From Planctomycetaceae bacterium (GTDB taxonomy: Bacteria; Planctomycetota; Planctomycetia; Pirellulales; Pirellulaceae), in contig REEF01000619.1 of assembly GCA_007695205.1 (NCBI GenBank), positions 1-9,128 on the forward strand: a stretch of DNA of 9,128 bases, written 5' to 3'. Under the pieces are notes generated by a model. The model was not told the origin of the DNA and made no database searches. It saw only the letters and a program-made list of their open reading frames with translations. Both the position numbers and the translations under genes were made by a program. This document shows, piece after piece, positions 1-6,524 of the stretch. The stretch's first letter is position 1. Each line of letters starts with the position of its first letter.

Positions 1-121
1 TGATCGTCAGCACATCGACTCCCGCTTCCAACATGCTCGTGGCGAAACTGTGTCGTAACGTATCCACACACTGCCTGCCAACTAGGTTCGGCGAGGATTG
101 TTTATCGTTTTCACCCGTTCT
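1..121 (-). pseudogene. Tyrosine recombinase/integrase remnant (box II region)
   Basis: The minus-strand frame reads VDTLRHSFATSMLEAGVDVLTI from base 67 down to base 2 and runs off the window edge. This is the box II signature of tyrosine recombinases (HxLRHSFATHLLEAGxDLxTIQ), the catalytic core of XerC/XerD-like and mobile-element integrases. The catalytic arginine (codon 53-55) and the following histidine are present. The first histidine of the HxxR motif reads as aspartate (GAT, codon 62-64), one base away from CAT. An in-frame TGA lies at 122-124, and the roughly 18 codons between it and the motif do not look like integrase. The rest of the gene, including the tyrosine nucleophile, would lie outside the window. 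The missing N-terminal part and the lost catalytic residue suggest a decayed gene. A sequencing error or an unusual catalytically altered recombinase is less likely. Confidence 0.7.
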
Positions 122-306
122 TCAGCCATGAGGTGACCGTCTTGCGCCGCACTCGCTACGGCGCGGAAGCGGGGTGACTGGTGCAGATTGAACATCGGGA
201 TGGGGACTCCGACGATCCGGAACTGCGAATCGTGGTCGGCACGCGTGATTCAACCACTGGCGAGCACGTCGCCGCCACCTCGCGTATATCGGATGGTTCG
301 GCGTGA
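91..306 (+). pseudogene. Possible remnant of a small mobile-element-associated protein, interrupted by TGA
   Basis: In frame 1 the plus strand reads ARIVYRFHPFFSHEVTVLRR and continues RTRYGAEAG, then a TGA at 175-177, then LVQIEHRDGDSDDPELRIVV and on to a second TGA at 304-306. The first half resembles small proteins starting with an (I/V)xYxFHPxxGxEVxVxRRxR pattern that I recall sitting next to transposase and integrase genes; this is from memory, not a search. The part after the TGA continues naturally (LV, then DG), so one CGA-to-TGA change would explain the interruption. No ATG start with a ribosome binding site precedes it, so the 5-prime end also seems lost. Its terminal stop directly abuts the stop of the convergent small gene at 307. 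The call rests on a short stretch and could be coincidence. Confidence 0.35.
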
Positions 307-537
307 CTAAACGTTCGTACCTACCGGTTCGACGATGACCTGGTTCACACTCTCGTGATCGAACAAGTGGAGCGTTCCCCCAGGTCCCAGGAACACAGCT
401 CTGCCGTCGCGCACAATGATGGCACGGGAGTGGTCGATCTCGATTTGCTCACCCGTGTTCAGTTCCACTTTGAAAACCTGAAACGGTATCCGCTCAATCA
501 GCGTCGTGACGGTGTCCTCAAAATGGTCTGCGGTCAT
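307..537 (-). CDS. Small conserved hypothetical protein, 76 aa
   Basis: This is a short acidic protein with no signal peptide or membrane segment, so it is probably cytoplasmic. The opening (DTVTTLIERIPFQVFKVELN) is followed by alternating hydrophobic residues (IEIDHSRAIIVRDGRAVFLG, then LHLFDHESVNQVIVEP), which suggests an amphipathic helix followed by a small beta barrel. The pattern (helix, PFxxFxVxLxxGxxxxIxH, then a D-H-x-S-V/L-x-x-I ending) matches a family of roughly 75-90-residue proteins that I recognise as frequent in planctomycetes. No biochemical role is known to me. The frame is open further upstream, but the ATG at 537 is the likely start because GAGGAG (544-549) sits six bases before it and the upstream translation is arginine- and tryptophan-rich shadow. 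It appears to be a single-gene unit facing the debris at 1-306. Confidence 0.75.
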   Translation of the reverse strand: MTADHFEDTVTTLIERIPFQVFKVELNTGEQIEIDHSRAIIVRDGRAVFLGPGGTLHLFDHESVNQVIVEPVGTNV

Positions 538-1154
538 GCGATTCTCCTCATGATTGATAATACCACAACACCACGCGACCGGCATCACCACCGGCCGGGA
601 ACGGTCCCGGCAGGCCAGCGCCCGCCACCACACTCGCAGCGCCGGCGCCCTCAACCGAATCACCGATCAGTTTCCAGCGGTCTAGCGGTTGAATCGACGA
701 ACTTCTAATTCTACCGCCCATACGACGGCTGGAATCTTGGGCTGGCGGGTATATTGGCGGCGTAAAACGCTTCAAGATTCCGTAATTCTATCCACGTGAA
801 CTCGAATGAGCAAGCGTTTTTCGACGCGGAGCGGGGAGTCGAACCACTGAAGCAGCACTTGCAGTTGGTGCAGCAAGAGCACGAGCTGGCGCTGCGCGAT
901 GGTTACGGTGGAGTGGAAACCACTTGTTGGCCGAGCATGTCGACATACGCAGGTGATGGCCCATGCCGTAGGCCTGACCGATCCGCTCCGAAGTCACTGG
1001 GCGGCCCCGGTACAATTCCGACAGCGTGGCCAAGATCCCACCGACGTGCTTTTCCTTGGTAGTTTTGAATTGGACCGCGTTTGCCTCTCGTTTGGTTTGA
1101 TCGGGAACACGCCCCCCCCTCTTTCCAGGCTGCTGCAATCGCCAGGCGACGATG
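538..1154. other. 617-bp stretch without a convincing gene
   Basis: Only the ribosome binding site (544-549) and presumably the promoter of the small gene at 307-537 belong here. A 7-bp hairpin (594-600 with 605-611, loop ACGG) and a perfect 9-bp inverted repeat (731-739 with 773-781) are visible. Two overlapping frames look faintly protein-like. One is plus-strand from a GTG at 796 (FFDAERGVEPLKQHLQLVQQ), losing that character after about 45 codons. The other is minus-strand around 1062-900 (HVGGILATLSELYRGRPVTS). Neither has a Shine-Dalgarno sequence or a family I recognise, and they overlap on opposite strands. They may be relics of a displaced gene, consistent with the debris at 1-306. 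No tRNA could be folded. Confidence 0.5.
544..549 (-). promoter_or_regulatory. Ribosome binding site fixing the start at 537
   Basis: GAGGAG on the minus strand ends six bases before the ATG at 537-535. This near-perfect Shine-Dalgarno sequence selects the 76-residue start over the longer open frame that begins at 663. Confidence 0.75.
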
Positions 1155-1184
1155 TTGTCAACGTCACAAAGAACAGGTTACAAT
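1155..1184 (+). promoter_or_regulatory. Sigma70-like promoter of the heparinase gene
   Basis: TTGTCA (1155-1160) and TACAAT (1179-1184) each match five of six consensus bases and are separated by 18 bp. Transcription would begin near 1191, leaving a leader of about 30 bases before the ATG at 1220. This placement also argues against the longer frame starting at 899, most of which would lie upstream of the transcript. Confidence 0.6.
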
Positions 1185-1206
1185 CGGCGAGTCCATGGTT
1201 TTCGTT

Positions 1207-1212
1207 AAGGAG
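1207..1212 (+). promoter_or_regulatory. Ribosome binding site fixing the heparinase start
   Basis: AAGGAG lies seven bases before the ATG at 1220. The start it selects opens directly into a signal peptide, whereas the 107 extra codons upstream in the same frame have no Shine-Dalgarno sequence and no recognisable protein character. Confidence 0.8.
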
Positions 1213-1219
1213 TTTCACG

Positions 1220-3592
1220 ATGAGGTTTTTGGGGTTCGTTTTGCTGCTGATAGCAGTCAGTTGCCCAGAGATTCACGCTCAGCCCGCACTGTGGTTTTCC
1301 AAAGACGATCTTCCGCGATTGCAGGCGACCGTCCAGCAAGGTTCGGAAGCCGAGGTTTGGCAACATCTCCGTGAGCGTGCCGAGGATTTTTGCGACCCGA
1401 CATCGCGCCATTACGCGGACCCTGAAGCCGTGGCGAAGCGCCCGGAACGCGAGTGGCGAGTGCAGATTCTGGGGCACTACTTCGGACGGCGGTTGACCGA
1501 CTGGATGGAGACGCTGGGGCTTGCCTACCAGATCACCGGCGACGAACGATTCGCGCGGCACGGGGTATTGCTGCTGGACGCGGCCAGTCGTGAACTGCCT
1601 GTCACCGACCCGGAAATCGGGAAAGGTTTTGCCGGGGCTCGAGGCGACATCATGCGGGGGCTGGCGATCGGTTACGATTGGTTGGGCGAAGCGATGACGC
1701 CCGAACAGAAGGCGGTTTGGGCCGAGACCAGTGCTGAGTACGTGCGTCACATGATCGCCGAAGTCTCTCGCGAACGAACCTGGTGGCGGCCTTATCACAA
1801 CTTCATGGGCGTGGGCATGGGCGCTGCGGGTATGCTGGCTCTTTCGCTCCAGGAATTCTACCCCGAGGAAGCCCCCGACTGGATCGCCTTTTGCGCCGAT
1901 CAGATCGAGCTCTGGTTCCAAAGTGGTTTCGACGCTCGCGGAGCCTACGTCGAGGGCACCAGTTACGGGGTCTATGGATTGAGCAATGCGCTTCGTTTTG
2001 CCGATGCATTGCGCCGAACGGACGGTCGGGATTTGATACAGCATCCTCATCTGCAAGGTCTGCCCGGCTTCTATGCCATGTCGCTGCTGCCGGGAGAATC
2101 GGTCTTTGACGCCCGCAACAATGCCAACTACAGCGGGTTCGGCGATCCGACGCTGCTGTTGCTGGCCGAAGCTCATCAAAACGGACTGGCGCGATGGGTA
2201 TGGGACCGAGCCGGTACGGGGCGATCCGCGTTCCAGATCCTGTGGGCCAATCAGGTCCAGCCGGTCGAACCGCAGGAAGCCGGACAACCACTGGCCCAAC
2301 TGTTCGAAGGTCGAGGCCTTGCCATTTGGCGGACCGGTTGGGACAGCCACGATGTGATGTTCTCCATCGAAGCCGGGCCCTACTATCCCGTAACGCATAA
2401 CCAGGCCGATGAGGGCCACTTTACTCTTTACGGCCTGGGGCAACGGTGGAGCATCGATTCCGGCTATGGCAACACGGGCTTGCCCGGCGGCCGTGACCAG
2501 ACCGTCGCACACAGTTGCGTGTTGATCGATGGCCAGGGCATGGCTCGAAGCGGAGCGGGACGAGGCACCAGTGGATGCCTGGTCGAGTACCACGATGGTC
2601 CGCAGTACGGCTATGCGCTGGCCGACGCGACCGAGGCCTACCGTCGCAATCACCACGACGAACCGGGAGCGGTGGTCCAGTGGGCGCGGCGTCACGCGTT
2701 GTTCATCCGACCATCCGCCGAAACGCCCGCTTATGCGGTGATTCTGGACGACATTCGAAAAGACGACCAGGTTCGCGAGTACACCTGGATGATGCATACG
2801 CCTGCCATGATGCAGGTCCGCTTTACCGAAGAGGGAAGTGCCCGATTACTGCCGGATGACGCCCGCCGTATCACGTGGATCGAGACGCCCGAGGATGCCT
2901 CCGGTCGCGGCTCGGCCGTCTGGACGTTCTCGATCACCGAAGCCGGCGAGTACGAGTTTTGGGGCCGAGTACGGGCCGCGGGCGAAGTGGCCTCGCAGTC
3001 GGATTCGTTTTTCGTCCAGGTCAACGATCATCCACGCTTCGATTGGCATTGCCCGGCTCGCCGTCAATGGACATGGGGCAAGATCGTTGCAGGCGTCGAG
3101 TCCCGGCCCGTGCGGTACCATCTGGAACCGGGTGAGCATACTCTGCGCTTGTTCACCCGCGAGACAGCCGCCCAGTTGGAACGAGTGGCGATCATCCCAG
3201 CGGGCCGCGACGAGGATGCGCCATGGCTCCAGTCGCCGGAGCATCTTACCTTGCTGGCCAAAGACGCTCGAATCACCTCGCCCATGCAGTGGGTCCGACG
3301 CGAACCGGCCAGCGATGCGCCGCGGATGACGTTGCATTTGACAGCTTCGACACCGCTGCAACACCAGGTCACCCAGTACGATGGCCACCAACGCATCGAA
3401 TTCCAGGCGACGACCGACCAGCCGGAGTTTGCTGCCCTGCTACTTCCCCTGCCGGGCGATGTTGCCGATCCGGAGATCGAGATGCAACGCGACGATCATC
3501 AACAGACGTTGCGCATCCGCTGGCCTGACCGCTTGGATCAGATCATCTGGCCTACCGAACATCCCAGGCGCCCCATCGTGACGATCAGGTGA
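1220..3592 (+). CDS. Secreted heparinase II/III-type polysaccharide lyase, 790 aa
   Basis: This is predicted to cleave uronic-acid-containing polysaccharides by beta-elimination outside the cytoplasm. Residues 1-21 form a signal peptide ending IHA-Q; C15 gives only a weak lipobox. Residues 25-345 are helix-rich, as in the alpha/alpha toroid of the PL12/15/17/21 lyases, with RPYHNFMG (H193) and EGTSYGVYG (Y249) in the positions expected for the catalytic histidine and tyrosine. Residues 360-550 match the heparinase II/III beta-sandwich: THNQADEGHFTLYG (H393, D397), SIDSGYG (D413) and VAHSCVLIDG (H431). H393, D413 and H431 are plausible metal ligands by analogy with Pedobacter heparinase II. 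Residues 560-660 (GEYEFWGRVRA, then SFFVQVND, then GEHTLRLF) resemble a CBM6/35-like jelly-roll, followed by more sandwich-type strands. Substrate cannot be read from the sequence. It appears monocistronic under its own promoter. The lyase superfamily is firm; catalytic assignments come from remembered motifs. Confidence 0.85.
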   Translation: MRFLGFVLLLIAVSCPEIHAQPALWFSKDDLPRLQATVQQGSEAEVWQHLRERAEDFCDPTSRHYADPEAVAKRPEREWRVQILGHYFGRRLTDWMETLGLAYQITGDERFARHGVLLLDAASRELPVTDPEIGKGFAGARGDIMRGLAIGYDWLGEAMTPEQKAVWAETSAEYVRHMIAEVSRERTWWRPYHNFMGVGMGAAGMLALSLQEFYPEEAPDWIAFCADQIELWFQSGFDARGAYVEGTSYGVYGLSNALRFADALRRTDGRDLIQHPHLQGLPGFYAMSLLPGESVFDARNNANYSGFGDPTLLLLAEAHQNGLARWVWDRAGTGRSAFQILWANQVQPVEPQEAGQPLAQLFEGRGLAIWRTGWDSHDVMFSIEAGPYYPVTHNQADEGHFTLYGLGQRWSIDSGYGNTGLPGGRDQTVAHSCVLIDGQGMARSGAGRGTSGCLVEYHDGPQYGYALADATEAYRRNHHDEPGAVVQWARRHALFIRPSAETPAYAVILDDIRKDDQVREYTWMMHTPAMMQVRFTEEGSARLLPDDARRITWIETPEDASGRGSAVWTFSITEAGEYEFWGRVRAAGEVASQSDSFFVQVNDHPRFDWHCPARRQWTWGKIVAGVESRPVRYHLEPGEHTLRLFTRETAAQLERVAIIPAGRDEDAPWLQSPEHLTLLAKDARITSPMQWVRREPASDAPRMTLHLTASTPLQHQVTQYDGHQRIEFQATTDQPEFAALLLPLPGDVADPEIEMQRDDHQQTLRIRWPDRLDQIIWPTEHPRRPIVTIR

Positions 3593-3607
3593 CGATCAGG
3601 TGATCAG
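3579..3607. repeat. 11-bp tandem duplication at the heparinase stop codon
   Basis: TGACGATCAGG occurs at 3579-3589 and again, contiguously, at 3590-3600, followed by a shortened third copy (TGATCAG, 3601-3607). The TGA that opens the second copy is the heparinase stop codon. Removing one copy would leave the protein end unchanged, so this looks like neutral slippage in the 3-prime end. The 78-bp gap to the convergent gene contains no clear terminator hairpin. Confidence 0.8.
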
Positions 3608-3670
3608 CGCGGTATGCAAGCCCAACGTCCGGAGCATCCAGGCGACGATCTTTTGGTTTCTTTGCCGAAC

Positions 3671-5449
3671 CTAATCGACTGCCTCGACGTTTCGTATCCG
3701 CCCTCGCGGCGACAAGCCTGCGGAATGGATCGGCTCGGTCAATTGCGCTTCGCCCAGATTGCCGGCCTCGTCCCGTGCCTCGATCTTCAAATAAAACTTC
3801 TCAGGGACGCGGGCATCGACCCGCCAGTAGTACTGCCCCGAGTTGGGCAACCCGGACGCGATGGTGTTCCAAGGGCCTTGCGACTGGTCGCTGAACAGCA
3901 GGGTGATCGGTCGGGCGCCGAATCCCGAGTCGACGGCGTTCCAGCGGATATCCAGATGTCCTGCGTATTCCCCTTGGCCGTACGCAGCCGAGGTGATTTC
4001 GACGACGGGCCGCGTGGTATCCACGCCCACCCACAAATCCGCTGGATCGCCCGGTCGAGGCGCCTGGCTGGTCAGCCCGTTCTTGGCGACGATCACGATG
4101 CGGAAACCGTAGATCCCCTCTTCCTGGACCTCGACCAACATCGGACTCTCACGGTCCTCGTCCGCCGACCAGAACTCCCAGTCCTGGCCGCCGTTACGAG
4201 TCACCCACAATTCGACTTTCTCGACGCCTTGAGGCCCGACCGCATCGATCGAGTAGTCCAAGTTGAAGCGTTTGGAGTTGGTCATTCTCGGACGCTCGCC
4301 CTCCGGGAAAGGATTGGAATCGACCAAAGGCTTCGTTTCCGACACCGGGTCATCCGCCGGGTGCTCCGCATTCATCGAGCGGCTGCTCGACACGTCCCGG
4401 ACCGGAACCGAATCGCGAAACTCTTCGTTTGTCTCGCGACTGGGCCACGCCACAGCGGACGGGTCCGAAGCAGGCGGTGGATCCTGCGATAAAGCATCGG
4501 ATGGCGGTGGAGACGCCGACGGGCGGTCGGAGGGAGTCGACCGAGCCGATGGCGGATCTGCTTGCTCGAACACCGGATGCTGGCCCGACGGCGGTGGCGG
4601 GAGATTCAATTCGGCCGGCTGTTCGGGTTGGTTTGCCGCGAACCCGTGCTGAGCGAAGGGGTCCGCCGGAACCTCGGAGGTCGGTTGGGGTGCCGCTGGG
4701 GAGCCGAATGCCGAGGTGATATTCAGGGGAAGAAACAGACGGCGAGTCAATTCCGCCACGTTGTCCGCTGCGTCGCGCGCTTCCAAGCGAACCGTGACCA
4801 GCGTGGCGCCTCGATCCGGTTGGAACCGCGTTTCCCCGCGCATCGTGCGTTGCAAGGGATCCGTCGCGGGCGATTGTAATTCCAGCGGCTTCCAGGGCTG
4901 TCCCGGATTGTTCTGCACCTGCAAAACCACCTTCTCGGGTAGCAGAGATTCATCGTGGGCTTCCCAGGTCACCTGGACCATACCGCTCGGCTCGGATTTT
5001 GCATCCAGCATCAATCGCGGCGCTTGGGTATCTACGATGATTCTCAACTGAGGAGCGAACGCACCCGGATTGGGCGTCGCTACGCCGGCACCGATCAACT
5101 GCGATGTAAACCAGTACTCGCCGTCCTTTCCCGCCCGAAAGACGAACTGCTTTTGCGAGATAGGTTGACGTGAATAAGCATCCCAAGTGGCGCCCAGATC
5201 GGCGGACACGTACAGGATGATATCCATCGGCGTCGGAGAATTCTGATTGATTGCGAAGGGAATCGCAAACACCTGATGTCGATGATAGACAGCCGCCACC
5301 TCAGGTACAAACCCCTGGGAAGGACGGTGTACTGTGGCCGTTCTTGGATAATCGGGCTGTTCAGGCGATGACGCTGAGTCCTGTGACTGGGCGATTGTTG
5401 CAGCCGCCGTCAGCAACACCAGCGCCATGCCAGGGACTCGGGCGCTCAT
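3671..5449 (-). CDS. Secreted protein with two duplicated Ig-like beta modules and a Pro/Ser-rich linker, 592 aa
   Basis: I do not recognise a named family. A signal peptide (residues 1-20, MALVLLTAAATIAQ core) implies export. Two similar halves follow. Each has a beta domain A (about 55-138 and 395-475; each with a tryptophan-containing strand, W89 or W424/W427, and a G-E-Y or G-I-Y strand). Each then has an Ig-like domain B opening VDTxxP (139-144; 476-481) and closing with EARDxAxN (223-230; 557-564). Residues 250-375 form a low-complexity Pro/Ser/Asp/Glu-rich linker. Domain B recalls Ig-like adhesion or extracellular matrix modules. There is no catalytic motif, membrane anchor or sorting signal at the C-terminus. 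The ATG at 5449 is chosen over the longer frame because GAGGGGAG lies eight bases upstream and the signal peptide follows at once. A binding or scaffold role at the cell surface is inference. Confidence 0.8.
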   Translation of the reverse strand: MSARVPGMALVLLTAAATIAQSQDSASSPEQPDYPRTATVHRPSQGFVPEVAAVYHRHQVFAIPFAINQNSPTPMDIILYVSADLGATWDAYSRQPISQKQFVFRAGKDGEYWFTSQLIGAGVATPNPGAFAPQLRIIVDTQAPRLMLDAKSEPSGMVQVTWEAHDESLLPEKVVLQVQNNPGQPWKPLELQSPATDPLQRTMRGETRFQPDRGATLVTVRLEARDAADNVAELTRRLFLPLNITSAFGSPAAPQPTSEVPADPFAQHGFAANQPEQPAELNLPPPPSGQHPVFEQADPPSARSTPSDRPSASPPPSDALSQDPPPASDPSAVAWPSRETNEEFRDSVPVRDVSSSRSMNAEHPADDPVSETKPLVDSNPFPEGERPRMTNSKRFNLDYSIDAVGPQGVEKVELWVTRNGGQDWEFWSADEDRESPMLVEVQEEGIYGFRIVIVAKNGLTSQAPRPGDPADLWVGVDTTRPVVEITSAAYGQGEYAGHLDIRWNAVDSGFGARPITLLFSDQSQGPWNTIASGLPNSGQYYWRVDARVPEKFYLKIEARDEAGNLGEAQLTEPIHSAGLSPRGRIRNVEAVD

Positions 5450-5457
5450 GCAATACG

Positions 5458-5465
5458 CTCCCCTC
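5458..5465 (-). promoter_or_regulatory. Ribosome binding site fixing the start at 5449
   Basis: GAGGGGAG on the minus strand ends eight bases before the ATG at 5449-5447. It supports the 592-residue start over the 14-codon-longer open frame. Confidence 0.65.
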
Positions 5466-5589
5466 GTAGGAGTACCGGCACCTAGGCGCAAGGCGTAACG
5501 TAACTCATTTATCGGCCGGATGTTGCGGCAAAGTTCATGGAAATACGAGCGAAGACCGCGATTGGCAGGGGAAACGTCGGATCGAACGG

Positions 5590-5628
5590 CCTAGGCTCTG
5601 TCAGAAAGGGCGTCTGACAGAGCTTAGG
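5590..5628 (-). terminator. 15-bp palindrome overlapping the aldolase stop codon; terminator-like hairpin
   Basis: Bases 5590-5604 pair with 5614-5628. Ten inner base pairs (GCTCTGTCAG with CTGACAGAGC) are perfect, then one G-T wobble, then four more pairs; the loop is nine bases. On the minus strand the aldolase TAA (5626-5624) lies within the first arm, so a transcript would fold right at the stop codon. No T-tract follows on either strand, so it is not a canonical intrinsic terminator. It may block exonucleases, terminate by another route, or be a dispersed palindromic repeat. Confidence 0.65.
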
Positions 5629-6268
5629 CTCGGGTCTCGGTGACGATGGCTCGGTACTGTCGAGCCAACGACTCGATCCTCGCGAAATCACCGCTGTTGA
5701 CGGCTGACTTTTCCACCAACGAACCTCCGATCCCCAGCGCGCAAGCCCCAGATCGCAGGAAATCGGCTGCCGTATTCAAGTCGACCCCCCCGGTAGGCAT
5801 AAGAAGCACCTGCGGTAACGGTCCGTGCAAGGCCTTCAGGTACTTCGGACCAGTCAAGTCTGAGGGGAAGATTTTGACGATGTCAGCCCCAGCCTCCCAC
5901 GCAGACACCACTTCGGTTGGCGTGAGTGCGCCCGGCATGACCAGTTTGTCGTACCGTTGGCACATCCTGATAACATCCAGATTGGTGGACGGTGATACGA
6001 TGAACTCCGCGCCGGCCAGCAGGGCGGCTCGAGCCGTTTCGGTATCGAGAACGGTACCGGCGCCCAACAGAACGCGGTCCCCCAGTTTGTCGCGGACCCG
6101 CTCCAGCACTTCAACCGCTTTGGGCACGGTGAAGGTGACTTCCATCACGTCGACACCGCCGGCCAGCAGAGCTTGAGCCACATCGACCAGCAGATCGCCA
6201 CTGCTGGCACGGATGACGGCGACGATTCCAGTTTCGAGCACTCGTGATAGCTGTTCTAATTTTTTCAT
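5624..6268 (-). CDS. eda: 2-dehydro-3-deoxy-phosphogluconate (KDPG)/KHG aldolase, 214 aa
   Basis: This class I aldolase splits 2-keto-3-deoxy-6-phosphogluconate into pyruvate and glyceraldehyde 3-phosphate, the last step of the Entner-Doudoroff and several uronate pathways; many homologues also act on 4-hydroxy-2-oxoglutarate. It is cytoplasmic with a single TIM-barrel domain of normal length. Visible motifs are GIVAVIR (14-20), VMEVTFTVP (41-49; E43 as general acid/base), GAGTVLD (69-75), FIVSP (89-93), MPGALTPTE (111-119), VKIFP (131-135; K132 forms the Schiff base) and MPTGGV (157-162). The FTVP form, in place of LRTP in E. coli Eda, resembles the Thermotoga enzyme. The ATG at 6268 is preferred, with AGGGG ten bases upstream; an upstream TTG would add ten unsupported residues. 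No edd or KDG kinase gene is beside it, so the physiological substrate is uncertain. KDPGal aldolase activity is an alternative. Confidence 0.9.
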   Translation of the reverse strand: MKKLEQLSRVLETGIVAVIRASSGDLLVDVAQALLAGGVDVMEVTFTVPKAVEVLERVRDKLGDRVLLGAGTVLDTETARAALLAGAEFIVSPSTNLDVIRMCQRYDKLVMPGALTPTEVVSAWEAGADIVKIFPSDLTGPKYLKALHGPLPQVLLMPTGGVDLNTAADFLRSGACALGIGGSLVEKSAVNSGDFARIESLARQYRAIVTETRA

Positions 6269-6430
6269 TCCTGCAAATCCCCTGCGAACGTGAACCAACC
6301 TGGTGGATCGACCGTACGAATTTTAACCGCCAGCGGATCACGACGAAACCGAGCGGGTTGCGGATTGTTGAGCGTGATCGCCAAAAATGGATTTTTTTTG
6401 CACGGGGGCAGAAGAAACGGACGTCGAATC

Positions 6431-6459
6431 TGGACTTGAGAGCGGTCGACGCGCATAAT
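6431..6459 (+). promoter_or_regulatory. Possible sigma70-like promoter for the small membrane protein gene
   Basis: CATAAT (6454-6459, five of six consensus bases) lies 17 bp after TGGACT (6431-6436, four of six). Transcription would start near 6466, about 60 bases before the ATG at 6525. The 256-bp divergent spacer (6269-6524) must also carry the aldolase promoter. A TAAAAT on the minus strand (6325-6320) is the best -10 candidate there, but it lacks a good -35. Confidence 0.35.
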
Positions 6460-6524
6460 GGGGCATTGCACAGGAATTGTGGTGCCCCGGAAGCGTCGGA
6501 CTAGCGGAGCCAGAAGCGTTGACC

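Noticed and set aside
825..900. tRNA-like GGAGTCGAACC, resembling a T-arm read on the minus strand
   Set aside because: The T stem pairs poorly, and no acceptor stem or anticodon arm could be matched at the right distances.
899..1219. 107-codon N-terminal extension of the heparinase frame
   Set aside because: The promoter at 1155-1184, AAGGAG at 1207-1212 and the signal peptide beginning at 1220 all support the later start.
1205..2797. 530-codon open frame on the minus strand opposite the heparinase gene
   Set aside because: It is a shadow frame: no ribosome binding site, no recognisable domain, and it is antisense to a well-supported gene with catalytic motifs.
3614..4492. 292-codon plus-strand frame opposite the Ig-like gene
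   Set aside because: Its composition is arginine/valine-rich with no motifs. It mirrors the C-terminal half of a gene that has a signal peptide, domain repeats and a ribosome binding site.
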